This document shows positions 32,142 through 40,409 of a DNA stretch of 64,000 nucleotides, in pieces. The notes under the pieces are model-generated. The model had not been told where the DNA came from, did no database searches, and saw only the letters and a program-made list of their open reading frames with translations. Each line of letters begins with the position of its first letter. Positions within the stretch are counted from its first letter, which is position 1. The stretch spans positions 248,001 through 312,000 of the forward strand of contig CANLUT010000001.1 in assembly GCA_947494335.1 (NCBI GenBank), in the 5' to 3' direction. A program made the translations under genes and the position numbers. Source of the DNA: Oligoflexales bacterium. GTDB taxonomy: Bacteria > Bdellovibrionota_B > Oligoflexia > Oligoflexales > RGVZ01.

Positions 32142-32705
32142 TTAACTTCTAAAGGTTTTCATCGTTGTTGAAAACACAATGCCAGCCATCATGAGCTCCA
32201 CTTGATCTGAGACATTAGCAATGGCTTGGTTCGCTCGCCCCGTAACCATACGAAGAACTCGTAATGCGGCATCTTGAGGTGGCGGCGATGCGCCAAAGTC
32301 GCTTGAGACCATGATGATAGGGCCTAGGTCCTGATGGATGTGATGACAAAGTTCATCAGTGTCTCTGATGAGTATATTTGCCAGCTGCTCTTCATCATGT
32401 TTGCTGCTGCGCTTGGCGATTTCGTTGCCTATCCACTGGCTCACCGAGTCAATAATAATCAGGGACTGCGGGTGCTTTTTACGTGCCGAGAGGAAGCTGT
32501 TTGTTAGATCAAACGGGGTGTCTACAGTGGTCCATGTCTGTGGGCGCTGTGCTTTCAGGATTGCGATCCGCTCGCTGGTGCTGGGACTTGTGGGTAGAGC
32601 GGTGCCAAGCCAAATGACATCTTCGCTTGAAGAGGCCATCTGGTTCGCCCGTGCAGTTTTACCTGACCAGGAGCCGCCACTAATAAACAACAATTTAGCT
32701 TTCAT
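32142..32705 (-). CDS. CobU/CobP-like nucleotide-binding protein, GMP-accepting His absent
   Basis: 187 residues aligning by eye along the whole CobU family: P-loop 'ISGGSWSGKT', 'VIWLGTA', 'ERIAILKAQRPQTWTTVDTP', 'LIIIDSVSQWIGNEI', 'IIMVSSDFGASPPPQDAALRVLRMVTGRANQAIANVSDQVELMMAG'. CobU is adenosylcobinamide kinase and guanylyltransferase. In CobU 'RIxxHRxxRP' carries the His that accepts GMP; here it is Leu. No other cobalamin gene is nearby. It may be kinase-only or have another role. The TATAAT 6 nt upstream suggests leaderless translation. Confidence 0.7.
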   Translation of the reverse strand: MKAKLLFISGGSWSGKTARANQMASSSEDVIWLGTALPTSPSTSERIAILKAQRPQTWTTVDTPFDLTNSFLSARKKHPQSLIIIDSVSQWIGNEIAKRSSKHDEEQLANILIRDTDELCHHIHQDLGPIIMVSSDFGASPPPQDAALRVLRMVTGRANQAIANVSDQVELMMAGIVFSTTMKTFRS

Positions 32706-32711
32706 GATAAA

Positions 32712-32717
32712 ATTATA
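32712..32717 (-). promoter_or_regulatory. -10 element placed for a leaderless transcript
   Basis: Minus-strand TATAAT ends 6 nt before the CobU-like ATG, and no Shine-Dalgarno sequence is present, so transcription would start at or next to the start codon. Confidence 0.45.
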
Positions 32718-32864
32718 ACCTAGTGACCCCCGGAGTAGAAATCTCCAGACCGCGCAAACTATGGTCGCTAAAAGTAATCGTTAATGGCTCGAAATCAATG
32801 AGCTTATTTTGTGAGCTCATTGGTTTACAGGTGGTGCCGAATGCTTCCAATAAGAGGTGAGTCG

Positions 32865-33383
32865 ATGAAAACCTTACTAAAAATTGTTGTCTTGACCCTA
32901 CTTCCTGCGGCGACCATTTTTGCTGGGACGCTGGAAGCGCAAAAAGACGGGGTCGAAGTTTATACGGCCGGTGACAAAAAATCGGCTGTAATCACCAAGC
33001 TTAAAAAAGGCGACATAATTTCGTCCTCTGAAAGAAAAGGCATGTTCTGGCAAGTCAAAACTAAAGACGGCAAAGCGGGCTTTGTCAGTGTTTTGGCTGT
33101 GCGCGCAAAAGCAGATGGGAACGCAAATCTGAATGACGCCATTCGTGAGGCTGTAAAGCAAGGGCGTGGGGCTGCCGCAGCTGATAGCGGCCGATCACGC
33201 AGCTCTGTGATGGGTGTTCGTGGTCTTGATGACACATCGGATACAGGAATGGCTGGAACGCTGAAGCCCAATATGATCGCTGTCTATGCCATGGAAGATT
33301 TGGATATTCCAGCATCAGCAGTGGATCAGCAAGCTGAGCTCGTAGTGAAGGAAGTTGAATCAAGGATGGCGAAGGTCAACTAA
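32865..33383 (+). CDS. Secreted SH3-domain protein
   Basis: 172 residues from the ATG after GAGGTGA; the ORF track starts 18 codons too early. Signal peptide (cleavage near 'ATIFAGT'), then a bacterial SH3 domain at residues 20-75 ('KDGVEVYTAGDKKSAVITKLKKGDIISSSERKGMFWQVKTKDGKAGFVSVLAVR'). The C-terminal half is Ser/Gly-rich then helical. Likely a periplasmic cell-wall-associated factor. It precedes the M48 protease gene by 44 nt, a probable operon. Confidence 0.8.
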   Translation: MKTLLKIVVLTLLPAATIFAGTLEAQKDGVEVYTAGDKKSAVITKLKKGDIISSSERKGMFWQVKTKDGKAGFVSVLAVRAKADGNANLNDAIREAVKQGRGAAAADSGRSRSSVMGVRGLDDTSDTGMAGTLKPNMIAVYAMEDLDIPASAVDQQAELVVKEVESRMAKVN

Positions 33384-33427
33384 AAACCAAGAAAAGATTT
33401 TTCTGATCTAATGTTAGGGGTGAGTCC

Positions 33428-34372
33428 ATGGAGCGGACATACGTAGTAGGGCTTTTAACTGCGACGATCATGTTGATGCAGAGTGCTTGTGTGAATAAGA
33501 AACCTGCAGACGACGAGCCACAGTTAAGCAAAGCGGAACAGCAACTCTTAGATGACTACAAGGCCGAGCTTGATGTCGGACGAAATATGGCCGGACGTCT
33601 CTTTGCATTCTACGGTGAATACGATGATGCAGGACTGACGGCCTACGTAAATCAAGTTGGTCGGTTTGTGGCCAAAAACGGCGATTATCCTGATCGTAGA
33701 TATATGTTTGGAATCCTCGATTCTGATTCAATAAATGCTTTCGCTTGCCCAGGTGGATATATCCTATTAACCAAGGGCGTCATTAAAAGTGCTGAAAACG
33801 AAGCTGAATTGGCTGCCATTCTGGGACATGAATCGGCTCATGTCGGTAAACAGCACATGTTCAAAACTTTGAAGACGATGAACAAAGAGCAGATGGATAA
33901 GGCAGAAGCCGAATTCAAGTCAAAAAAACGCCTCGACAAACACTCGCGTGCCCGTTCGCGTATTAGTTCGGACGAAAACGATGGACTAGCGACGATGGCC
34001 AAACTCATGATGACAGCAAGTGGCGCTGGCATTGGAATTCTCCAGGCTGCAAAAGCTGGAATGGGACTGCTTCTTGAAAAAGGCCTAGATAAAAATCTTG
34101 AGTTTGAAGCGGATAGAGAGGGCGTAAAGTACGCGATCCGTGCTGGTTATGAGCCGAAGGCCTTGGATCAATTCTTGGCCCGTCTTGCTGAACAGAAGAA
34201 AAAGTCAAAAGATAAATCTGTTATGGACGCCACGCATCCGTCAATCCCTGATCGCCGTAAAGAGATCGCAGATGTCCTCAATAAGATGAGTGCCAGTGAA
34301 ATTATCGGTGCAGTCGGCAAGGATCGCTTTGATGACGCCCGCAAAACATTGATGTCCAAGAAGAAAGGATGA
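33428..34372 (+). CDS. M48-family metalloprotease lipoprotein
   Basis: 314 residues. Lipobox 'LMQSAC' (Cys21). The metalloprotease motif 'LAAILGHESAHVGKQH' (HExxH) and downstream third ligand in 'NLEFEADREGVKYAIRAGYEP' define a BepA/YcaL-like periplasmic protease that acts in outer-membrane protein quality control. 'DATHPSIPDRRKEIADVL' is the family's typical end region. The stop codon overlaps the potential start of the FadL-like gene (ATGA). Confidence 0.9.
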   Translation: MERTYVVGLLTATIMLMQSACVNKKPADDEPQLSKAEQQLLDDYKAELDVGRNMAGRLFAFYGEYDDAGLTAYVNQVGRFVAKNGDYPDRRYMFGILDSDSINAFACPGGYILLTKGVIKSAENEAELAAILGHESAHVGKQHMFKTLKTMNKEQMDKAEAEFKSKKRLDKHSRARSRISSDENDGLATMAKLMMTASGAGIGILQAAKAGMGLLLEKGLDKNLEFEADREGVKYAIRAGYEPKALDQFLARLAEQKKKSKDKSVMDATHPSIPDRRKEIADVLNKMSASEIIGAVGKDRFDDARKTLMSKKKG

Positions 34373-34377
34373 TCTTC

Positions 34378-35634
34378 ATGAAATACGGTTTTTTTGGAAT
34401 CGCTGGTTTGACGTCCTGTATCATGGCAACACAAGCGATAGCTGATCAAATGCACTACCGCAATATCATCATCGGGGAGCGCGCCCAGGGCCTTGCAGGG
34501 GCTTACGTTGGAGTGGCGGACGATGCATCTGGTGTGTACTACAATCCAGCCGGTTTGGCTTTTGCACAATCCAACGACATCTCCGGTTCTGCCAACGCGT
34601 TTTATGCCAAGAAAGCTGTCTATAAAAAGGCAATCCTAGGGAAAGAGGACTGGATTGAGGAGAGCGGCGGAACCTTTGCTCCGTTTTTCGGTGCTATGCA
34701 AAAGCTTGATAAATATGTTCCAGGTCTGGTGGGTGGCTTTGCTTATTTCACGACCGATACTGAATTGAAAGATCAGGAAAATATCATTCAAAATAAGTAT
34801 GACATCACCCGTTACCACCGCTCAGCTAATCAGCGTGCTGCGACCTATACTGCAGCAGGAGCGTTGGGTTACCGTGTGTCACCGACGCTTGGTCTTGGAT
34901 TGGGACTTGGTTATTTGAAGGCAGACGAGTTGCTGCAGATTTCGGAAAATTTGGTTTATACGAACTATTATCTTCTCCAGAGTACTCGTGAAAGCCTAGT
35001 AGCTCATGGGGTCGTCGCATCCTTTGGAGTGCAGTGGGCTCCGTCCTCTAAAGTGGCAGTGGGCTTCACAGCTAAAAGCGGGATGTATGCCTCACAAAAA
35101 CTCAATCAAGTTGTGGATAGACTTGAATTAAGTACTAAGGGTATTGATAGTGCTCCATGGGTTGTGCCGTCATCAAATCCGCTGGGATCTGTTCCGATGG
35201 AAATCCGCGGTGGCGTGGCTTGGTTTGCATCACCCAGGTATCTCTTGACGGCGGATTTTGATTGGCACGAGGCCATTGATGATATGAGCTCGCAAACCAA
35301 AAGTGTTTATAAGCGCGAGGCGGTTTTGAATTACGCGATCGGTTCTGAGTACTATGTGACGCCGTCTTTGCCTATACGTGCGGGATTTTTCACCAATTAT
35401 GACGCGACGCCAATGCCTAAGGCAGTGGATCGAGGCTACGGTCAGCCCGATCATATTGACTACATGGGAGCGACACTCTTCTTAGCACTGGCTCAGCCTA
35501 CGAGCCAGCTGTCTGCCGGTGCAGTTTTTCAACAAGGAACTGGTAAAGCAGAAAAGTCGAAGCCTCGTGGGGTGCTCCAGGACATTGAAGCGACTTCATA
35601 CACCTTGGCCTTTTCAGCGACGCATAGTTTCTGA
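34378..35634 (+). CDS. FadL/OmpP1-like outer-membrane protein
   Basis: 418 residues; signal peptide ending near 'TQAIADQ'. 'GERAQGLAGAYVGVADDASGVYYNPAGLA' near the N-terminus is the typical hatch/first-strand motif of FadL and related PorV-like barrels. Alternating hydrophobic strands continue to a C-terminal 'YTLAFSATHSF' with terminal Phe, the barrel-assembly signal. Ligand is unknown; fatty acids or other hydrophobic compounds are typical. The ATG at 34369 overlapping the upstream stop is an alternative start. Confidence 0.85.
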   Translation: MKYGFFGIAGLTSCIMATQAIADQMHYRNIIIGERAQGLAGAYVGVADDASGVYYNPAGLAFAQSNDISGSANAFYAKKAVYKKAILGKEDWIEESGGTFAPFFGAMQKLDKYVPGLVGGFAYFTTDTELKDQENIIQNKYDITRYHRSANQRAATYTAAGALGYRVSPTLGLGLGLGYLKADELLQISENLVYTNYYLLQSTRESLVAHGVVASFGVQWAPSSKVAVGFTAKSGMYASQKLNQVVDRLELSTKGIDSAPWVVPSSNPLGSVPMEIRGGVAWFASPRYLLTADFDWHEAIDDMSSQTKSVYKREAVLNYAIGSEYYVTPSLPIRAGFFTNYDATPMPKAVDRGYGQPDHIDYMGATLFLALAQPTSQLSAGAVFQQGTGKAEKSKPRGVLQDIEATSYTLAFSATHSF

Positions 35635-35679
35635 TATAGTCAGGGTGAGGGTGCTTAAATTTCAAGCACAGTGAGGTTT

Positions 35680-35710
35680 GCGGGGCTTTAGGCCCCGCAT
35701 GTATTTTTTG
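35680..35710 (+). terminator. Rho-independent terminator
   Basis: GCGGGGC-tttag-GCCCCGC followed by ATGTATTTTTT, 46 nt past the FadL-like stop and upstream of greA. Confidence 0.85.
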
Positions 35711-35740
35711 AGCGCAATTCAATTTTTCTAAGGAAATGTT

Positions 35741-36223
35741 ATGGCAGAGGAACTTATACCATTCACAAAAGATGGCTATCAGGCTCTTCAAGACGAGCTT
35801 CACCGCTTAAAGCAAGTTGATCGTCCCAAAGTTATTCAGGAGATCGCAGAAGCTAGATCCCACGGCGATTTGAGCGAAAATGCTGAGTATCACGCCGCCC
35901 GTGAGCGTCAGGGATTTATTGAAGGTCGCATCGCCGAGCTTGAGGGTAATCTAAGCCGTGCCAACATCATCGACTTTTCAGGTGATTCTGCTGCTAACTC
36001 CCAGGTGCGGTTTGGGGCCTTTGTAACGGTCCAGGATGAAGCAACCGGAGACAAAAAGACTTTCCGTGTGGTGGGAGACCTTGAGGCAGATATCCAGAAA
36101 AATAAAATTTCTGTCAGTTCACCAATTGCACGTGCACTACTCGGTAAGAAAATTGACGATATGATCGAAGTGAATGCACCCAAAGGTTCCGTTGAATACG
36201 TGATTACTGAAATTCGCTACTAA
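35741..36223 (+). CDS. greA: Transcript cleavage factor GreA
   Basis: 160 residues, standard length. The N-terminal coiled coil '[42 protein letters not shown]' holds the catalytic acidic tip residues 'GDLSENAEY'. The C-terminal FKBP-like domain ends '[33 protein letters not shown]'. GreA restarts backtracked RNA polymerase. Convergent with hutI, 7 nt apart. Confidence 0.97.
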   Translation: MAEELIPFTKDGYQALQDELHRLKQVDRPKVIQEIAEARSHGDLSENAEYHAARERQGFIEGRIAELEGNLSRANIIDFSGDSAANSQVRFGAFVTVQDEATGDKKTFRVVGDLEADIQKNKISVSSPIARALLGKKIDDMIEVNAPKGSVEYVITEIRY

Positions 36224-36230
36224 TCAAACA

Positions 36231-37475
36231 CTAGACGAGTCGAGAGCCCCGGGCCCAAACAGCCTGGGGCTTTGTTCGTCCGAGGTCTGCAACAAATTCT
36301 TCACAGGTTTGAAGGGGCATCAGGAGAATGTCAGCATCACGGCCAGCGGTGAGCGCTCCTTTTGTAGTTTCAAGTCGAAGAGAGCGAGCAGGAACCCAGG
36401 TTACGGCTGCGACAGCCTCAGCCATGGTGAGCTTGCAGTGGAGGGCTCCCATGGTCATGACAAGACGTAGGTTATCCACGGGGCAGCTTCCAGGATTGTA
36501 GTCAGTTGCCAAGCCCACGGCGCATCCAGCTGCCTTGATGGGGCGACTGTCTGTGTAGGGAATGGACGTATACAGCGACGTGCCGGGAAGAAGAAGGGCG
36601 ACGACGCCAGCCTTAGCCATGGCCGCGATGCCTTCCTTCGATGCAAATTGCATGTGGTCAGCACTTAAGGCCTTGTAGTTGGCTGCGCAAAAGGCTGCAC
36701 CTGCATCGGAGAACTCATCAGCATGCAGTCTGATGGGGATACCAAGCTCCTTGGCCTTATCAAGGTAAGGACGGCAGTCTTCAACAGAGAAATATCCTTG
36801 TTCAATAAATGCATCTACGGCATCGGCTAGTCGCTCTGCCTTTACAACAGGAAGCAGGTCTTTCGCGCACTGCTCAGCCCACGCGCGGGCAGACGGTTGA
36901 TCCTTGGGGACGGCATGCAGTGCAAGACAGGTGGCGCTTGTCGTTTGTGCCGATTGTTCGGAGAATTTTTTGATGATGCGTAGGTGACGTAACTCTTCTG
37001 AAACCGTCAGTCCGTAGCCTGATTTCATCTCAATGGTTGTGACACCGTGTTGAGCAAAAGCTTGCATACGCTGTTTTAAAAGAGACTCCAGCTCTGTATC
37101 AGTGGCCTTGGCTGAGTTCATGACACTCGACTGAATGCCGCCACCTTTGGCCGCGATCTCTTGATATGTAGCGCCGTCAAGACGCATACAGAATTCGTCA
37201 GCTCGAATTCCAGCAAAGATGGGGTGCGTGTGCGCATCCACAAGTCCAGGAAGTGCAATGCAGTTTGATCCGTCTATTCTGACGTGTTTTAAAAATACTT
37301 CAGGCGGATCACCAGAGCCAACGTCAGTAATCCTGCCATGATCTACTGCAATCCATGCGTTCTTGATTCGGCCTAAATCAGCGGGCGAAATCTTCGTGTA
37401 TCGCGAGTCCTTTGCCAACGGTGCCAGGGTAATAGCTTCGCATAAATTTGTAATAATGAAAGATGAGCTTTGCAC
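36231..37475 (-). CDS. hutI: Imidazolonepropionase
   Basis: 414 residues from a GTG with GGAGA upstream, directly after the cysS stop. Amidohydrolase metal ligands 'VDAHTHPIFAG', 'LHADEFSDAGAAF' and 'GLATDYNPGSCP' are in place. The enzyme opens 4-imidazolone-5-propanoate to N-formimino-glutamate, step 3 of histidine breakdown. No other hut gene is in the window, so the pathway must be scattered or partial. Pairing with cysS in one transcript is unusual. Confidence 0.93.
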   Translation of the reverse strand: MQSSSFIITNLCEAITLAPLAKDSRYTKISPADLGRIKNAWIAVDHGRITDVGSGDPPEVFLKHVRIDGSNCIALPGLVDAHTHPIFAGIRADEFCMRLDGATYQEIAAKGGGIQSSVMNSAKATDTELESLLKQRMQAFAQHGVTTIEMKSGYGLTVSEELRHLRIIKKFSEQSAQTTSATCLALHAVPKDQPSARAWAEQCAKDLLPVVKAERLADAVDAFIEQGYFSVEDCRPYLDKAKELGIPIRLHADEFSDAGAAFCAANYKALSADHMQFASKEGIAAMAKAGVVALLLPGTSLYTSIPYTDSRPIKAAGCAVGLATDYNPGSCPVDNLRLVMTMGALHCKLTMAEAVAAVTWVPARSLRLETTKGALTAGRDADILLMPLQTCEEFVADLGRTKPQAVWARGSRLV

Positions 37476-38924
37476 TTACTCGTCTCCCGTAAACTTGATG
37501 CTCCAAACTGTGCCGTGAGGTGTATCACGAAGTTCGATTCCTCGGCTGGCCATATCATCACGAACACGATCTCCGCGAGCGAAGTCTTTTGCAGCGCGGG
37601 CCTCTTTGCGTTCAAGGATTGCGGCTTGAATCTCGCCTTCATTGATTCCAAGTGACGGCAGAAGTTTCAATTTGATGTTGTGAACTTCCGATGCTGCATC
37701 AGTTTTAAATAATCCCAAAACATGTCCTGTCTCGCGGAGGGCCGTTGCAATGCCTGCAATCTGCGCTTGTTTTTCGGGACTCTTCTTGGTGACCATAATT
37801 TCGCGAGCTTGCTTGAAAGATTTGTTGAGAGAGCTGATCGCAGCTACTGTGTTGAAATCATCAGACATGGCTGCGTGAAATGCATCCAGTGTCGTCTTGT
37901 CAGCGCTTGATTTTACACCTGCCGAATACTCATCCATTGCGACCAGGCCTTCATAGTAATACAGAAGTCTTTTGTGACATGTTTGGAAGAACGTCTGCGA
38001 AAAGTCGATATTTGAAGAGTAGTGGTTCATCAGAAATCCAAGGCGTAAAACCTCGGCTGGCCAATCCTGAAGAAACTTCTGAATGGAAATATGATTGCCA
38101 AGACTCTTGGACATTTTCTGGTGATCGATCGTCAGCAATCCTGAATGAATCCAAATGCTCGCATAAGGTGCGTCATTTGCAGACTCGGACTGCGCAATTT
38201 CGTTTTCGTGGTGCGGAAACACCAGATCACGTCCGCCGCCATGAATTTCAAAGCTTTTTCCGAGATGCTTACAGGACATGGCAGAGCATTCAATGTGCCA
38301 GCCTGGACGGCCCTGTCCCCAAGGACTTTGCCAAGATGCATCAGGAGTTGAATCGCGCTTCCATAGAGCGAAATCAAGATCGTCTTCTTTGTCGCCAGCA
38401 ACAAGATCGCGTGTTCCGGAACGCAATTCATCCGGTTTTCGGTTGGAAAGCTTTCCGTAATCAGACTTTTTACGGACGCGGTAATAAACATCTCCCGTTG
38501 ATGTTGCGTATGCGTAGCCTTTGCTGATGAGAGATTCGATCATGGCGATAATCTCTGGGATGTTTTCCGAAACCTTTGGCTCAAAATCTGCGGGCTGAAC
38601 GCCAATCGCTTGCATGTCGCGTTCGCTGCCGGCAATCATGTCAGCTGCAAGTTTCGCAGGACTCATGCCGCGCTCTTTTGCGCGATTAATAATTTTGTCA
38701 TCCACGTCGGTGTAATTGCGCACGTACGTGACTTTGTATCCGCAATAGCGAAGATATGCGCGAACGATGTCAAAGTAGATTGCCTGCATGGCGTGACCGA
38801 TATGACAATCATCGTAAACTGTGACGCCACAGGCGTAGATTCCCACATGATTCGAGGCTGGATTTAAAAGTTTCAGCGGTTCTTTTTTGCCAGACAGAGT
38901 GTTTGTCATCAAAATTTGGCGCAT
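37476..38924 (-). CDS. cysS: Cysteinyl-tRNA synthetase
   Basis: 482 residues. Class I motifs: 'YDDCHIGHAMQA' (HIGH) and 'KMSKSLGN' (KMSKS). Zinc ligands are visible at 'YACGVTVYDD', 'IECSAMSCKHLG' and 'FPHHENE'. The anticodon-binding region ends 'KDFARGDRVRDDMASRGIELRDTPHGTVW'. Essential enzyme charging tRNA-Cys. It is followed without a gap by hutI. Confidence 0.97.
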   Translation of the reverse strand: MRQILMTNTLSGKKEPLKLLNPASNHVGIYACGVTVYDDCHIGHAMQAIYFDIVRAYLRYCGYKVTYVRNYTDVDDKIINRAKERGMSPAKLAADMIAGSERDMQAIGVQPADFEPKVSENIPEIIAMIESLISKGYAYATSTGDVYYRVRKKSDYGKLSNRKPDELRSGTRDLVAGDKEDDLDFALWKRDSTPDASWQSPWGQGRPGWHIECSAMSCKHLGKSFEIHGGGRDLVFPHHENEIAQSESANDAPYASIWIHSGLLTIDHQKMSKSLGNHISIQKFLQDWPAEVLRLGFLMNHYSSNIDFSQTFFQTCHKRLLYYYEGLVAMDEYSAGVKSSADKTTLDAFHAAMSDDFNTVAAISSLNKSFKQAREIMVTKKSPEKQAQIAGIATALRETGHVLGLFKTDAASEVHNIKLKLLPSLGINEGEIQAAILERKEARAAKDFARGDRVRDDMASRGIELRDTPHGTVWSIKFTGDE

Positions 38925-39116
38925 GGAGTCTTACCTATTTGCGATGAAGGCACGGAAATAAAAGTCTCCTCACGATAATATGTAACCTGCTGAATGTGCA
39001 ATGAAAATAAGCGTAAATTGCAATAATGGGATGTTGGGGCCTTATACACTTTGACTAAAGTTTTTACGCAGCGGCCCGACACATGTGATGTGAGCACGAC
39101 ATCATCTGAGGGCATC

Positions 39117-39446
39117 ATGTCAAACGATCCAAAAAATGGAATCAACCTGGAAAACCTCTGGTTTTACTTTGATGCCATTGAGCGCGATTGCATGGACCTG
39201 GGCATGATGGACCAGAAGTCAACGCGCGTGCAGGCTCTCAAAGGAAAGCTACTTCGATTGCCGAAAGCTGAATTTGACGCCGCCATCAAAACCATCGAGC
39301 GCTTGGTCGATACCGGCGCAAATAGCCAAGAAGACAAGAAAAATCAAGAACAGCAGCGCAAGCGTGCAAGCCTTGATTTATTCGAAAAGACTGCCTCGGC
39401 TGGCGATACGAAAGCAGCTGTAGACTCTATTTCACGCGTTTCCTAA
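39117..39446 (+). CDS. Hypothetical cytosolic protein
   Basis: 109 residues from the ATG after GAGGGC; the ORF-track TTG 22 codons upstream has no site. 'MSNDPKNGINLENLWFYFDAIERDCMDLGMMDQKSTRVQALKGKLLRLPKAEFDAAIKTIERLVDTG' looks helical and soluble, with a charged C-terminal half. No family recognised. Confidence 0.6.
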   Translation: MSNDPKNGINLENLWFYFDAIERDCMDLGMMDQKSTRVQALKGKLLRLPKAEFDAAIKTIERLVDTGANSQEDKKNQEQQRKRASLDLFEKTASAGDTKAAVDSISRVS

Positions 39447-39527
39447 GCCTGTTTCAAGGCATTGCCAATCCTAAAATCTGTGCTAGGATCGACCTCAGAA
39501 CGTCTCTTTTTCAAATCGAGGTTTGTC

Positions 39528-39965
39528 ATGACACAACGCGACATTCGCATTCGTCCATTGTCTGAAGGTATTGGTCTTGGTGCATTGAAAACCCCCTCGC
39601 CGAAGATTCAGTTGACAGATATCGACACATCAGTGATGCGCCAAGCGCATGCTGCATACGCTCCGCACAGTGTTGAAACAGAGATTCGACAGCGACTTGC
39701 AACAAAGTGGTATGTGCATTCCGTTCGTTTTCTCGCATCGACTGGTATTGATATTTTTGTGGGTGTCATCAGTGCATTCATGATTGCTTGGGTCTCTGTT
39801 TTAGCTTGGACGGCCGGAGAATCAGGACAAATGGATGTGCTTGCATCACTCGCTATTGTGGTTGATTTTTTGACCGCTCAGTCAGTTTTTACTGTTGCAG
39901 CAGAAATTATTTTCATTGCATTTTCGTTACGTATCGTTCGATATTTTGTAGGGAGATTTGCGTAG
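39528..39965 (+). CDS. Small inner-membrane protein
   Basis: 145 residues from the ATG following GAGG. The first 65 residues are polar and cytosolic. Two or three hydrophobic segments follow ('GIDIFVGVISAFMIAWVSVLAW', 'VLASLAIVVDFLTAQSVFTVAAEIIFIAFSL'), and the protein ends in a basic 'RIVRYFVGRFA'. It faintly resembles RDD-type membrane proteins. No function assigned. Confidence 0.6.
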   Translation: MTQRDIRIRPLSEGIGLGALKTPSPKIQLTDIDTSVMRQAHAAYAPHSVETEIRQRLATKWYVHSVRFLASTGIDIFVGVISAFMIAWVSVLAWTAGESGQMDVLASLAIVVDFLTAQSVFTVAAEIIFIAFSLRIVRYFVGRFA

Positions 39966-40020
39966 GGCACATTCATTTTTTGTCCTGAATTCTTCTTGAA
40001 AAAAATTACTTCGAACAGAA

Positions 40021-40047
40021 AGTCAGGCAATTCAGTCTGGCTTTTTT
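40021..40047 (+). terminator. Weak terminator in the 39966-40409 gap
   Basis: AGTCAG-N10-CTGGCT followed by six T residues. The remainder of this 444-bp gene-free stretch contains the strong promoter at 40288 and AT-rich sequence with a small TTGTTACAAGTC/TTCGTAACAA inverted motif near 40090-40121. Confidence 0.4.
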
Positions 40048-40287
40048 CTTTCAAAGCCTTTTTTTGCATAAAAAAAGTGTCGTCATGTCTTGTTACAAGT
40101 CTTGGCGAAATTCGTAACAAATTTTGTCATAAATGGAAAACATTGCGGGTTTTTTGAGTTTTTTCAGGACTCTAAGGCAAAATCTGAATTGGCGTGGTGC
40201 GGCCCTTGTGCCACAACGGGGGTACGGATTGATGTGCCTTGAAACCCGCATGAAATCGTTAATAGGCGATATTTGCCTGGCGGTTTC

Positions 40288-40317
40288 TTGACATAAAAAC
40301 CAGCTGCCAGATATATT
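40288..40317 (+). promoter_or_regulatory. Strong sigma70-type promoter
   Basis: TTGACA-18 bp-TATATT: a perfect -35 and a good -10 element, about 85 nt upstream of the gene at 40410. The best vegetative promoter visible in the window. Confidence 0.7.
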
Positions 40318-40409
40318 TAAAGTATACCAACGAGTTCAATTTAGTTACTTGATCCGCGTTCGCAGATTGTCAGGATCGGCGCACCTGTATCGCAAGGGGG
40401 AGAGAGGCC

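Noticed and set aside
37880-38527. 215-aa plus-strand ORF antisense to cysS
   Set aside because: A frame shadow of the conserved cysS coding sequence with no ribosome site or recognisable domain.
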